64,000 bases of DNA, from assembly GCF_009827615.1 (NCBI RefSeq), contig NZ_WTYU01000001.1, forward strand, positions 1,571,001 through 1,635,000. The letters run 5' to 3'. Position numbers and translations under genes: made by a program. The notes below the pieces were generated by a model. It made no database searches. It worked only from the letters and a program-made list of their open reading frames with translations, and was not told the DNA's origin. Shown here piece after piece: positions 18,432-30,481 of this stretch; the first letter of the stretch is position 1; every line of letters begins with the position of its first letter. This DNA comes from Allopontixanthobacter confluentis. GTDB taxonomy: Bacteria; Pseudomonadota; Alphaproteobacteria; Sphingomonadales; Sphingomonadaceae.

Positions 18432-19475
18432 TCAATCTGACGAAACGCCTTCCTTGTCGAGCAATTTGCGCTTGATATGCAGGCCATAGGCATAGCCGCC
18501 CAGCGACCCGTCGGAGCGGACCACACGGTGGCAGGGGATGAGCACCGCCACATTATTCGCGCCATTGGCAGACCCTGCCGCACGCACGGCCCTGGGGTTG
18601 CCCGCCGCGGCGGCAATTTGCGCGTATGAACGGGTTTCGCCCGCCGGAATTCTGCGCAATTCCTGCCACACCGCTTCCTGAAAGGCGGTGCCTTGCACAT
18701 CCAGCGGAATGTCATTGGCCGTGCCCGGCGCTTCTACGACCGATATCACTTGCTGCAACAAAGTCCGAAAGCCTGCGCCGCCTTCGACCAGATCTGCCTT
18801 GGGGAAACGGGCGGCCAGCGCGGCTTCACCCTCGCCAAAAGACAGGCGGCATACGCCCTTGTCCGTTGCTGCCACCAGCATCGGGCCAAGGCTGGTTTGC
18901 ACCACCGCCCAGTTGATGGTGACGCCGCTTGCCCCGTCACGCCATGCCGATGGTGCCATTCCCATGCGTTTCCCTGCATCATCATAAAACCGCGACGGGG
19001 CATTATAGCCTGCGTCATAAATTGCAGCCGTTACACTATTGCCCGATTGCAATGCGGCGCCAGCCCGTTCGCGCCGCAGCGCGCGGAAAAATGCAGCGGG
19101 GCTCAACCCCACAGCGCGGGTGAATAGCCGCTGGAAATGGGTCGGCGAATAGCCACTGAAAGCCGCCAGCTGTGCAAGCGGAACCGCGTTTTGGCTGGAT
19201 TTGAGAACCGACAGCGCCTGCGCCACGGCCGCTTCATCGCGTGACTGCGCTTCGGGGCGGCAGCGTTTGCAGGCGCGAAGGCCAGCCGCCTCTGCATCTG
19301 CGGCAGAGGCATAGAACCGCACATTTTCCCGTTTTGGCGTTTTGGCAGCGCAGGACGGGCGGCAATAGATGCCGGTCGAATGGACACCTGTGAAAAACAC
19401 GCCGTCAAACCGGCGGTCACGCGCCGCTGCAATGTGCCAGCGTTGCTCGTCAGTGACGGGTTTTTCGATCATCAT
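18432..19475 (-). CDS. ada: Bifunctional Ada regulator / O6-methylguanine-DNA methyltransferase
   Basis: A 347-residue adaptive-response protein. The N-terminal zinc domain takes methyl groups from phosphotriesters: Cys38, Cys42, Cys69 and Cys72 (GIYCRPSC and CKRCRP). An AraC-type helix-turn-helix follows (residues ~85-175, LAQLAAFSGYSPTHFQRLF). The C-terminal alkyltransferase domain has the acceptor Cys315 in IPCHRVV and the Asn-hinge NPRAVRAAGSAN. All three domains are intact, so it can both repair alkylated guanine and activate its own gene. Start may be 19472, since two ATGs are adjacent. Confidence 0.95.
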   Translation of the reverse strand: MMIEKPVTDEQRWHIAAARDRRFDGVFFTGVHSTGIYCRPSCAAKTPKRENVRFYASAADAEAAGLRACKRCRPEAQSRDEAAVAQALSVLKSSQNAVPLAQLAAFSGYSPTHFQRLFTRAVGLSPAAFFRALRRERAGAALQSGNSVTAAIYDAGYNAPSRFYDDAGKRMGMAPSAWRDGASGVTINWAVVQTSLGPMLVAATDKGVCRLSFGEGEAALAARFPKADLVEGGAGFRTLLQQVISVVEAPGTANDIPLDVQGTAFQEAVWQELRRIPAGETRSYAQIAAAAGNPRAVRAAGSANGANNVAVLIPCHRVVRSDGSLGGYAYGLHIKRKLLDKEGVSSD

Positions 19476-19581
19476 GCCATCCTATGCCATTCCTGGGTGT
19501 GGTCCACCAGATAGGCTGATGGGGCAGGCCGTGCTTCCCGAGGCTTGCGGTCAAACCGTTCGCTCGCCTAAAGCATGCAGG

Positions 19582-21180
19582 ATGAACCGGTTTTTCCATG
19601 CCATGATGATTGCATCGCTGGGCTTTTTGGCTCTGCTTGCATCTGTGGTTTTGCCCCGGCCTGCCCATGCAGACCCGGCCGACATTTCAGCCGCAGCGCG
19701 CGGCGTAGTGCGCGTGGTGATAATCGGCACCGACGGGCGTGATGTCTTCCCCGTCAGCCATGGCAGTGGTTTTGCCATTTCGCCCACCCGCATTGTCACC
19801 AATGCCCATGTCGTGCGCGAGGCACAGCAGGATGATACCATGCGTATCGGGATCGTGCCGTCAGACGGGGACGGGGCGGCATTTGCCCGCATCATTGCCA
19901 TCAGCCCGCGCAACGATCTGGCGCTGGTGGAAATTGTCGGCACCACTTTGCGCCTGCCGCCGCTGACCATTTCTGGCGCGGACGACCAGGACGGGGCGGA
20001 GGTTTCCGCAGTCGGTTACCCGATGAATGTGGACCGCGCGCAAGGCCTCAGCCTGAACGATATTTTCGAATCGCAGCCAGCTGTCAAAAGCCGCGGCTTT
20101 TTATCAGGCGCGCGGCCATCGCGGCAATTTGACACCATCCTGCACACTGCCCCTATCGCACGCGGCAATTCCGGCGGGCCACTGCTGGATAGCTGCGGCC
20201 GGGTGCTGGGGGTCAACAGCTTCGGCGCGGATTCGGACGGATCGGACGCGGAATTTTATTTTGCGGTATCCAATCGCGAACTTGTCCCCTTTCTGAAAGC
20301 TAATGGCATCAATCCGCCGGTCAACGCGCTGCCGTGCCGCAGCCTGGCCGATATTGACGAGGTTGAACGCGACCGGATCGAGCGGGAACAATTGTCAGCG
20401 CGTCAGGGAATGGCCCAGCGCGCCGACGAAACGCGCGAAAAACGCAGCCGCGCCGAGGCTGAGGCAGAAGAAGCCGTGACCAGCGAACGGGAAAACCGCA
20501 TGGCCGCAGCCTTCCTGCTGATGCTGGTGGCATTTGGTGCAGGCGCAGCGGCGTGGCAGGCACATGGCGCGGCGGGCAAGGAACGGCTGGTTGCCATTGG
20601 CGGCGGCATTGCAGCCGTGGCCGCCGTGGCCGCGCTGGCGCTGTGGTTCACCCGCCCTGGCCTTGATGAGATTGACCGCCGCGTGGCCGAGGCCATGCAG
20701 GAGGATGCGGCAAATGGCGGCGATGACGGCAATGGCAGCGATGGCTTCGGCGCAGGGGCCAGCACCGGCCCGCTGGTGTGCACGCTGGACGTGGACCGCA
20801 GCCGCATTACCGGCACACCCGACACACAGCTGCAATTTGACTGGGCCGAAGATGGCTGCGTGAACAAGCGCACCCAATATGGCTTTTCCGGCGGCAAGTG
20901 GTCCCGTGTGTTCGTGCCCAATTCCGAAGCCGCAGTGTCGGTCAACATTTATGATCCTGCCACCCGGACTTTCCGCACCGATCGCTATCTCCTCAATCGC
21001 AGCGCCATGAACGAAGCGCGTTCAGCACGCAGCGGATATTCGCCGCCCCAATGCGGAACGGCCAATGCCGCGGGCAAGCTGGGTGATCTGCAAGGCGGCG
21101 TGCTGGCAGCCCTGCCATCCAGCCCGAACGAGCGGCTGATCTATAGCTGCGCGCCTGAAAACGGACATCTGACGCAATAG
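19582..21180 (+). CDS. Membrane-anchored trypsin-like serine protease
   Basis: A 532-residue protein with an N-terminal signal peptide (hydrophobic residues ~8-25, likely cleavage after AHA at residue 30) and a trypsin/Deg-type domain. The catalytic triad is His76 (TNAHVV), Asp112 (RNDLALVEI) and Ser197 (ARGNSGGP). There is no PDZ domain. A charged helical stretch (about 255-305) leads to two transmembrane helices (about 307-325 and 336-357) and a ~165-residue C-terminal domain of unknown type with two cysteines. The start at 19582 follows the signal peptide logic; the frame upstream overlaps ada. Role unknown, plausibly envelope quality control. Confidence 0.85.
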   Translation: MNRFFHAMMIASLGFLALLASVVLPRPAHADPADISAAARGVVRVVIIGTDGRDVFPVSHGSGFAISPTRIVTNAHVVREAQQDDTMRIGIVPSDGDGAAFARIIAISPRNDLALVEIVGTTLRLPPLTISGADDQDGAEVSAVGYPMNVDRAQGLSLNDIFESQPAVKSRGFLSGARPSRQFDTILHTAPIARGNSGGPLLDSCGRVLGVNSFGADSDGSDAEFYFAVSNRELVPFLKANGINPPVNALPCRSLADIDEVERDRIEREQLSARQGMAQRADETREKRSRAEAEAEEAVTSERENRMAAAFLLMLVAFGAGAAAWQAHGAAGKERLVAIGGGIAAVAAVAALALWFTRPGLDEIDRRVAEAMQEDAANGGDDGNGSDGFGAGASTGPLVCTLDVDRSRITGTPDTQLQFDWAEDGCVNKRTQYGFSGGKWSRVFVPNSEAAVSVNIYDPATRTFRTDRYLLNRSAMNEARSARSGYSPPQCGTANAAGKLGDLQGGVLAALPSSPNERLIYSCAPENGHLTQ

Positions 21181-21200
21181 GTTTGCCGCAGTGGAGCGCG

Positions 21201-21233
21201 CGGCATCAGGCCGGCATCAGGCCGGCATCAGGC
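21201..21233. repeat. Three perfect tandem copies of an 11-bp unit
   Basis: CGGCATCAGGC is repeated three times head to tail (21201-21211, 21212-21222, 21223-21233). The last copy contains the stop codon of the minus-strand TauD-like gene, so copy-number change would alter only untranslated DNA or the last codons. Probably a slippage product. Confidence 0.85.
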
Positions 21234-22061
21234 GGCCAATGGCTCGCCGCTCAAGGTGATTCGGTGCATTTCCCGCGCAAATCCGGGGTAGTCGTTCAGC
21301 GCATTATGCCAGGTTGAACGGTTATCCCAGATGGCGACCGTACCTGCCTGCCACACCACGCGGCACTGGTTCTCCTCCAGCATCGCTGTGTCATAAAGCT
21401 GGCGTAGCAGGGGCAGGCTTTCCTCCCGCGTCTGCCCTTCGAACCGGATCGTGAAGGACGGATTGACGTAGAGCAGCTTGCGGCCCGTGCGCGGGTGGCG
21501 GATGACTACCGGATGGGTGGCGCCTGTTTTCATATCCTGCCCGCGCAGGTCCGCCCCCATGTCCGTCCGGGCGTAAATGCCGTCAGGCGCATAGACATGG
21601 TCGGCCGTGTGGAAAGCGCGCAATCCGTCAACGCGGGCCTTTAATTCCGCCGACAGCGCATCATAGGCCGCGCCCATATGGGCAAACAGCGTATCTCCGC
21701 CTGATGGGGGCAACAGGCGCGCCACCAGGATCGAACCCATGGCCGGGATCTGGTCATAGGAATGGTCCGTATGCCACGCCCCGCCGATATTGGTTTTCTG
21801 GTCAGCCTTTTTGCGAACAATGGCAATTTCAGGATATTCATCTTCCAGCGGAAAATAATTGTTGATGTCGATCCCGCCCCAACGCTGCGCCAATGCGATA
21901 TGGTCATCGGGCGACAGGTCCTGATCGCGCAATAGCGCCACGCCATGTTCGAAAACGGCGTTTTGCAGGGCTTCCAGATCAGCATTATCAATGCAGGCAA
22001 GCTGGATGCCGGTGATTTCCACACCTGCCCTTGGTGCCAGCGGGGTCATTGCCAAAGCCAT
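21228..22061 (-). CDS. TauD/TfdA-family Fe(II)/2-oxoglutarate dioxygenase
   Basis: A 277-residue non-haem iron dioxygenase. The facial triad is visible: His97 and Asp99 in WHTDHSYD, and distal His252 in STWHNAL; an arginine near residue 267 would bind 2-oxoglutarate. Members hydroxylate taurine, aryloxyalkanoates, alkyl sulfates and other small acids, and nothing here fixes the substrate, since no sulfonate transporter or sulfatase is nearby. The start at 22061 gives the normal family length; the longer frame to 22241 runs into the atp promoter region. Confidence 0.9.
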   Translation of the reverse strand: MALAMTPLAPRAGVEITGIQLACIDNADLEALQNAVFEHGVALLRDQDLSPDDHIALAQRWGGIDINNYFPLEDEYPEIAIVRKKADQKTNIGGAWHTDHSYDQIPAMGSILVARLLPPSGGDTLFAHMGAAYDALSAELKARVDGLRAFHTADHVYAPDGIYARTDMGADLRGQDMKTGATHPVVIRHPRTGRKLLYVNPSFTIRFEGQTREESLPLLRQLYDTAMLEENQCRVVWQAGTVAIWDNRSTWHNALNDYPGFAREMHRITLSGEPLAA

Positions 22062-22105
22062 ACTGATTGTCCTTTCCCACCAGGCCATTTGCGCAGCTTC
22101 ACAGC

Positions 22106-22129
22106 AGACCATATCGGAGACCATATCGG
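22106..22129. repeat. 12-bp tandem duplication upstream of the TauD-like gene
   Basis: AGACCATATCGG occurs twice in direct tandem. It lies 45-68 bp upstream of the TauD-like start and about 170-190 bp upstream of atpH, in the divergent promoter region (22062-22299). A regulator site is possible; a simple duplication is equally likely. Confidence 0.6.
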
Positions 22130-22299
22130 AAAATATGATTTTGGGGAAATCTACAGGCCAGTGGCGGGTTGCATCTGTGCATCCCCGATGATAGGGGCGC
22201 GCCAGCCATTCAAGGCCAGCTCTTGGGGCAGTGTTTTGCACGCCCCTTTCAGGTTTGGCCCCAACATCGTTCCTTCCGGACCCAAGAGGACCAAAACGC

Positions 22300-24416
<2,117 letters not shown>

Positions 24417-24442
24417 GCCTGTAGAGAACCAAGGGAGCCGAA

Positions 24443-25315
24443 ATGGCCTCGCTTAAAGAACTCAAGGGTCGGATCAACTCGGTCAAATCGACCCAGAAGA
24501 TCACCAAGGCCAAGCAGATGGTTGCGGCGGCAAAACTGCGTAAAGCGCAGGCCGCAGCTGAAGCTGCGCGTCCCTATGCCAAGCGGCTTTCGGATGTCAT
24601 GGCATCGCTGGCCGGCAAGGTCAGCGGTGACGATGCGCCGAAACTTCTTTCGGGCACCGGTTCGGACAAGCGCCACCTGCTGGTGGTTGCCAATTCCGAC
24701 AAGGGCCTGGCGGGCGCGTTCAATTCCAACATCGTCCGCTCCGCATTGGTCAAGGCCCGCGCCCTGATCGCGGACGGCAAGGAAGTGGAATTCTACCTCG
24801 TTGGCCGCAAGGGCCGCGCCCCGATCAAGCGGGCGTTCCCCGCCCTGGTCGGCACGCAGTTCGACACCACCGATGTCCGCGAACCGGGTTATGGCGAAGC
24901 CGAACGCATCGCTGATGAACTGGTTGATATGTATCAGGCGGGCAAATTCGATATTGCCCACCTGTTCTTCAGCCACTTCAAGTCGGCGCTGACGCAGGAA
25001 CCGACCCAGCAGCAGATCATCCCTGTGCCTGCACCGGAAATCGCCCCTGTCGATACCGGCGCTGTGGTGGAATATGAGCCTGATGAAGAAGCCATTCTGG
25101 AAGAATTGCTGCCGCGTTATCTCAAGACCCAGATTTTCGGCGCGTTGCTGGAAAATAACGCATCCGAGCAGGGTGCCTCGATGACCGCGATGGATAATGC
25201 CACGCGTAACGCAGGCGAACTGATCGACAAGCTGACCATTCAGTACAACCGCAGCCGCCAGGCCGCGATTACCACTGAACTGATTGAAATTATTGCTGGT
25301 GCGGAAGCGCTGTAG
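24443..25315 (+). CDS. atpG: ATP synthase F1 subunit gamma
   Basis: The 290-residue central rotor shaft. The N-terminal helix [26 protein letters not shown] and the C-terminal helix with [16 protein letters not shown] are both conserved and form the coiled coil inside the alpha/beta hexamer. An insertion around residues 192-215 (Pro- and Glu-rich, [20 protein letters not shown]) is of the alphaproteobacterial type. Preceded by GGGAG; located between atpA and atpD. Confidence 0.97.
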   Translation: MASLKELKGRINSVKSTQKITKAKQMVAAAKLRKAQAAAEAARPYAKRLSDVMASLAGKVSGDDAPKLLSGTGSDKRHLLVVANSDKGLAGAFNSNIVRSALVKARALIADGKEVEFYLVGRKGRAPIKRAFPALVGTQFDTTDVREPGYGEAERIADELVDMYQAGKFDIAHLFFSHFKSALTQEPTQQQIIPVPAPEIAPVDTGAVVEYEPDEEAILEELLPRYLKTQIFGALLENNASEQGASMTAMDNATRNAGELIDKLTIQYNRSRQAAITTELIEIIAGAEAL

Positions 25316-25325
25316 CACCAAGTAG

Positions 25326-26831
<1,506 letters not shown>

Positions 26832-26836
26832 GCACA

Positions 26837-27403
26837 ATGATGGGTTTGCTTCTCGTATTGGCTCAGGTGGCCCCTTCGCCACCAGAACCTGGCGAGAGGC
26901 CTAACATTGTTTCCGATCGGCTCGAATTGGGCTTCAAGCTTTGTGCCCAGCACGTTATTCAGCAAGGGATACTGACGCCCGACCATTTGGAGGAGCTAGA
27001 ATCGCTTGATGTGCAGTTGGTTGATGATGTTGCCGACGAGATCAAGGCGAACACTGGGCCCCTCTTCACGTCGGATCGCATCTTCGCGAAAATCGGTCGG
27101 GATGATGCTAACGTTTATATTTCCACAGCCAAGAATTCATCAGCTTGCCGGGTAATAACCGCAGATACGCAAGATGGGCTCCGCGGACGGGTGAAATTCG
27201 TGAACGATCTTCGGCGAACCACCTCATGGGAATATGACGAGAGACGATCCGGAACATTCAACGGAATGATGAAAGAAGAACTACTGCTGCGTAATGGACT
27301 AATGATCGCGATTATGAACGGGCCAAACCATATCGCTAACGAAGGTGTGGGCGTACAGTCCTCTCTCACTGTTGCCTTGCTGCCGCCAAAGGGACCAAAT
27401 TGA
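26837..27403 (+). CDS. Unknown 188-residue protein inserted between atpD and atpC
   Basis: A 188-residue protein of no family I recognise. It opens with a short hydrophobic stretch ([13 protein letters not shown]) that could be a weak signal peptide or start-site artefact, then [11 protein letters not shown] and a helical segment ([30 protein letters not shown]); the rest is mixed alpha/beta. It begins 5 bp after the atpD stop, and its own stop overlaps the atpC start (TGATG), so it is tightly built into the operon. Its base and codon use look poorer in GC than the atp genes (by eye: many GAT, AAT, ATA and TTG codons). That suggests a later insertion. No active-site motif is evident. Confidence 0.75.
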   Translation: MMGLLLVLAQVAPSPPEPGERPNIVSDRLELGFKLCAQHVIQQGILTPDHLEELESLDVQLVDDVADEIKANTGPLFTSDRIFAKIGRDDANVYISTAKNSSACRVITADTQDGLRGRVKFVNDLRRTTSWEYDERRSGTFNGMMKEELLLRNGLMIAIMNGPNHIANEGVGVQSSLTVALLPPKGPN

Positions 27404-27663
27404 TGCCACTTCACTTTGAACTTGTCACTCCGGCCAAGCTGGTCCGTTCGGAAGCCGTCCACATGGTGGTCGTCCCCGGTGCGGAAGGCGAGTTCGGCGT
27501 GCTGGAAGGCCACGCGCCGTTCATGTCCACCATCCGCGATGGCGCCGTTCAGGTCTACAAGACTGAAGGCGGCGCGCCGGAAACCATTGCAGTGCGCGGC
27601 GGCTTTGCCGAAGTGGGCGACAATGGGTTAACCATTCTGGCAGAACACGTCGACGAAGCCTGA
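27403..27663 (+). CDS. atpC: ATP synthase F1 subunit epsilon (short form)
   Basis: An 86-residue beta-sandwich subunit of the rotor: [43 protein letters not shown] and [21 protein letters not shown]. It stops where the two C-terminal regulatory helices of the longer epsilon would start, so it cannot inhibit ATP hydrolysis in the extended-helix manner; short forms are common in alphaproteobacteria. The ATG at 27403 shares its A with the stop of the gene upstream. A terminator follows. Confidence 0.95.
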   Translation: MPLHFELVTPAKLVRSEAVHMVVVPGAEGEFGVLEGHAPFMSTIRDGAVQVYKTEGGAPETIAVRGGFAEVGDNGLTILAEHVDEA

Positions 27664-27682
27664 ATTCGTCACTTTTGGCATG

Positions 27683-27712
27683 AAAAAGGGCGGCCCCCGG
27701 GTCGCCCTTTTT
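27683..27712 (+). terminator. Rho-independent terminator of the atp operon
   Basis: A perfect 10-bp inverted repeat AAAAAGGGCG/CGCCCTTTTT around a 10-base loop, 20 bp after the atpC stop. T-runs on both strands let it serve the convergent lipoprotein gene too. Confidence 0.9.
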
Positions 27713-27723
27713 GTTTGTCCAAT

Positions 27724-28320
27724 TCACTCGCTTATAGTGAACAGGTCATCCGCCTTTACCGCGTATTTCTCCGCAAGCTCCACATTGACCGGCGCAACAT
27801 TGGCAACATCACAGCGCAGGTCGCTCATTTGACCATCCGCTGCCTGCACCAGCACCCCATCTTCAATCGCAGGGTTATTGGGTTCGCCCGCTGCAAAGTT
27901 GGTCCGGATGATGCGGCTGTAGATGATATAGCGCGTATTTCCCCGCGCAAAGCTGATCTGGGCTTCGCCGCCGCCAGAATACGCCACGCTGGCCCAGGCA
28001 AGCTTGCCCGCATCCGGAGTTGCAGGCCATGCCAGTTCCGGCGCAGCACCGTCTGAGCCGAAGCGATATTGCGCAAAGCCGCTATCACCTTCGGTCACGC
28101 AGACCGACGCCCGCTTGCCGCTTGCGAACTTGCAGGAAAAGATGGTCTGCTCCCCACTGCTGCATTGTGCATCAGTGGCAGGGACTGGCTGTTCAGCCGG
28201 CTCTTCTGCAAACTTACCCTGCGCTGGCGCCGTGTCCGCCTCTATCGCATCAGAAGCAGGCTCAGGCGAGCATCCAGCAAGCGCGAAGAGCGCCAAAGCT
28301 GCCGCTGACAGCCATCGCAC
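27724..28320 (-). CDS. Putative lipoprotein downstream of glmU
   Basis: A 198-residue exported protein. Starting from the GTG at 28320, which follows AGGAAG by 8 bases, the N-terminus reads MRWLSAAALALFALAGCSPEP: a signal peptide with the lipobox LAGC, lipidated near residue 17. An acidic, Pro/Ala-rich linker follows, then a globular beta-rich domain with several cysteines (DAQCSSGEQTIFSCKF). Five base pairs separate it from the glmU stop. Function unknown; the frame runs further upstream inside glmU, but that part is a shadow. Confidence 0.75.
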   Translation of the reverse strand: MRWLSAAALALFALAGCSPEPASDAIEADTAPAQGKFAEEPAEQPVPATDAQCSSGEQTIFSCKFASGKRASVCVTEGDSGFAQYRFGSDGAAPELAWPATPDAGKLAWASVAYSGGGEAQISFARGNTRYIIYSRIIRTNFAAGEPNNPAIEDGVLVQAADGQMSDLRCDVANVAPVNVELAEKYAVKADDLFTISE

Positions 28321-28325
28321 ATTAT

Positions 28326-29681
28326 TCACTTCCTGCGCGCTGCCTTCTTCTTTTTCATTGTATCGTGGAAACGGTCGGCCCAGCCCGGCTTCACCAATTG
28401 TTCGGCCCGCACCATCCGCAATTCGCCCGCGTCCACATCGCGGCTGACCGCGCTGCCAGCCGCGACGATTGCATCCGCGCCGATATTCACTGGCGCAATC
28501 AGCGATGAATTGGACCCGATAAAGGCGCGTTCGCCAATCACCGTCTGATGTTTGAAATATCCATCGTAATTGCAAGTAATGGTGCCTGCCCCGATGTTGG
28601 CATCAGCGCCAATCTTGGCATCGCCCAGATAGGTGAGGTGGCTCGCCTTGGCCCCCTTGCCCATTGTCGCGTTCTTTATCTCGACAAAATTGCCCACTTT
28701 CGCGCTTTCTTCCAGCACCGTTCCGGGCCGCAGGCGGGCATAGGGGCCAACGCTGGCAAATTCGCCCACACTTGCCCCTTCCAGATGGCTGAATGCGCGG
28801 ATGGTGGCATTGTCCGCCACGGTCACGCCGGGGCCAAACACGACATTGGGTTCAATGGTGACATCGCGGCCCAGCTTTGTATCCCAGCTGAAAAATACCG
28901 TTTCGGGCGCTTTCAGCGATACGCCATCGGCCATGGCTTCATCGCGGCGGAATTCCTGCCATTGGCGTTCTGCATCGGCCAGTTCCTTGCGGCTGTTGAT
29001 ACCGGCCACTTCTGCCGGATCATCCGTGGTCACAACCGCGCTGCGGCGCCCGTCGGCATTGGCGACATTGACGATATCGACAAGGTAATATTCGCCTTGC
29101 GCATTATCATTGCCCACCCGCGCCAGCAGATCGAACAAATCTTCTGAACGCGCCGCCATCAGGCCCGAATTGCACAGGGTGCAGGCGCGTTCTTCCGCGC
29201 TCGCATCCTTAAATTCGACCATCTTGGTTATACGGCCTTCGGCATCTGCGATGACTCGGCCATATTGGAGCGCGTCATCTGGTTCGAAGCCCAGCACCAC
29301 CACCGCAGGCGCATCGGGTTGGTGCAGCCGGTCGAGCATGGATTGCATGGTGGCGGGGCGCACAAAGGGCACGTCGCCGTAAAGAATCAGGACATCACCC
29401 GAAAACCCTGCAAGCGCATCCTGCGCCTGCTGCACTGCATGGCCGGTGCCCAGCTGTGGCTCCTGCAGGCAGGTCCGCGCCCGGTCACCCAGGGCATTTT
29501 CCAGCTGTTCGCGCCCTGCACCCACAACCACGACGGTGTGGGCTGGCTTCAACTCGCCGGCAGAAGCCATCAGATGGTCCAGCATCGGCCGGCCGGCAAT
29601 AGGGTGAAGGACCTTGTGCAGGTCACTTTTCATGCGAGTGCCCTTGCCGGCGGCAAGGATGATGGTGGCAAAACTGTTCAT
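28326..29681 (-). CDS. glmU: Bifunctional GlmU (GlcNAc-1-P uridyltransferase / GlcN-1-P acetyltransferase)
   Basis: A 451-residue cytoplasmic enzyme making UDP-GlcNAc for peptidoglycan and LPS. The N-terminal nucleotidyltransferase has LAAGKGTRMKSDLHKVLHP (residues ~10-28) and YGDVPFVRP. The C-terminal left-handed beta-helix has repeated hexapeptides (VGNFVEIKNA, LGDAKIGADANIGAGTITCNYDG, IGSNSSLIAPVNIGADAIVAAGS). Both domains are complete. It precedes the lipoprotein gene and is divergent from gph. Confidence 0.97.
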   Translation of the reverse strand: MNSFATIILAAGKGTRMKSDLHKVLHPIAGRPMLDHLMASAGELKPAHTVVVVGAGREQLENALGDRARTCLQEPQLGTGHAVQQAQDALAGFSGDVLILYGDVPFVRPATMQSMLDRLHQPDAPAVVVLGFEPDDALQYGRVIADAEGRITKMVEFKDASAEERACTLCNSGLMAARSEDLFDLLARVGNDNAQGEYYLVDIVNVANADGRRSAVVTTDDPAEVAGINSRKELADAERQWQEFRRDEAMADGVSLKAPETVFFSWDTKLGRDVTIEPNVVFGPGVTVADNATIRAFSHLEGASVGEFASVGPYARLRPGTVLEESAKVGNFVEIKNATMGKGAKASHLTYLGDAKIGADANIGAGTITCNYDGYFKHQTVIGERAFIGSNSSLIAPVNIGADAIVAAGSAVSRDVDAGELRMVRAEQLVKPGWADRFHDTMKKKKAARRK

Positions 29682-29741
29682 GCCGCTGCCAATGCCACCA
29701 AATGCTTGCCGTTTGAAGGCGCTTAAGTCAGGTCAGCACAG

Positions 29742-30428
29742 ATGAATGATATTCCTTTCGACATTGTCGGCTTCGATCTGGATGGCACCTTGCTGGATAC
29801 GCACCGCGATCTGGGCGAAGCGGTGAACCACGCGCTGGAACTGGGCGGTTATGACCGCGTGCCGGTGGAACAGATTGAAAGCCTGATTGGCGGCGGTGCC
29901 AAGATCATGCTGAAAAAGGCGCTGGATGATGCAGGCGGGGTCACGGAAGAGGAATTCCGCCCGCTCTACAAGGCGTTGCTGGCCTATTATGCGGAACATA
30001 ACGCTGTCCATTCACGGCCTTATGACGGCGCGATTGCCATGCTGGACGGGCTGGCTGAACGGGGCATCAAAATGGCCGTGGTGACCAACAAGTTTGAAAG
30101 TTTCGCCACTGACATTCTGACCAAGCTGGACCTTGCCAGCTATTTCGAAACCATCATTGGCGGCGATACGATGGGCAAAGGCCGGTCAAAGCCGCAGCCT
30201 GACCCGATCTTCGAAGCCATTCGCCGCTGCGGTGGCGGGCCTTGCGTTTTCATTGGTGACAGCACCTATGACATGGCCGCAGCACGCGCCGCGAATGTGC
30301 CGGTGGTGGCCGCTGCCTATGGCTATTGCGACCGGCCCGCGCATGAATTGGGCGCCGATATTGTCATCGAAAGCCTGTACGAATTTATTCCCGCGCTACA
30401 GAACATGCCTGCGCTACAGAAAAATTGA
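29742..30428 (+). CDS. gph: HAD-family phosphoglycolate phosphatase
   Basis: A 228-residue HAD hydrolase. Motif I is GFDLDGTLLDT (nucleophile Asp in DLDGT, near residue 12), a helical cap domain follows, motif II is VVTNKFES, and motif IV is CVFIGDSTYDMAAARAANVPVVAA. The subfamily match is to Gph, which dephosphorylates the 2-phosphoglycolate formed in DNA-repair and oxygenase side reactions. Related HADs with other substrates are hard to exclude. Divergent from glmU. Confidence 0.88.
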   Translation: MNDIPFDIVGFDLDGTLLDTHRDLGEAVNHALELGGYDRVPVEQIESLIGGGAKIMLKKALDDAGGVTEEEFRPLYKALLAYYAEHNAVHSRPYDGAIAMLDGLAERGIKMAVVTNKFESFATDILTKLDLASYFETIIGGDTMGKGRSKPQPDPIFEAIRRCGGGPCVFIGDSTYDMAAARAANVPVVAAAYGYCDRPAHELGADIVIESLYEFIPALQNMPALQKN

Positions 30429-30429
30429 G

Positions 30430-30451
30430 CCCCCGCTTTTACCGCGAGGGC
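30430..30451. terminator. Weak hairpin between gph and the porin gene
   Basis: An imperfect inverted repeat GCCCCCGC/GCGAGGGC, with one mismatch, lies between two convergent genes and is followed on the plus strand by a short T-rich stretch. Marginal as a terminator. Confidence 0.35.
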
Positions 30452-30481
30452 CCGGTTATTTTTCAACGCTGATCAAGCGGA

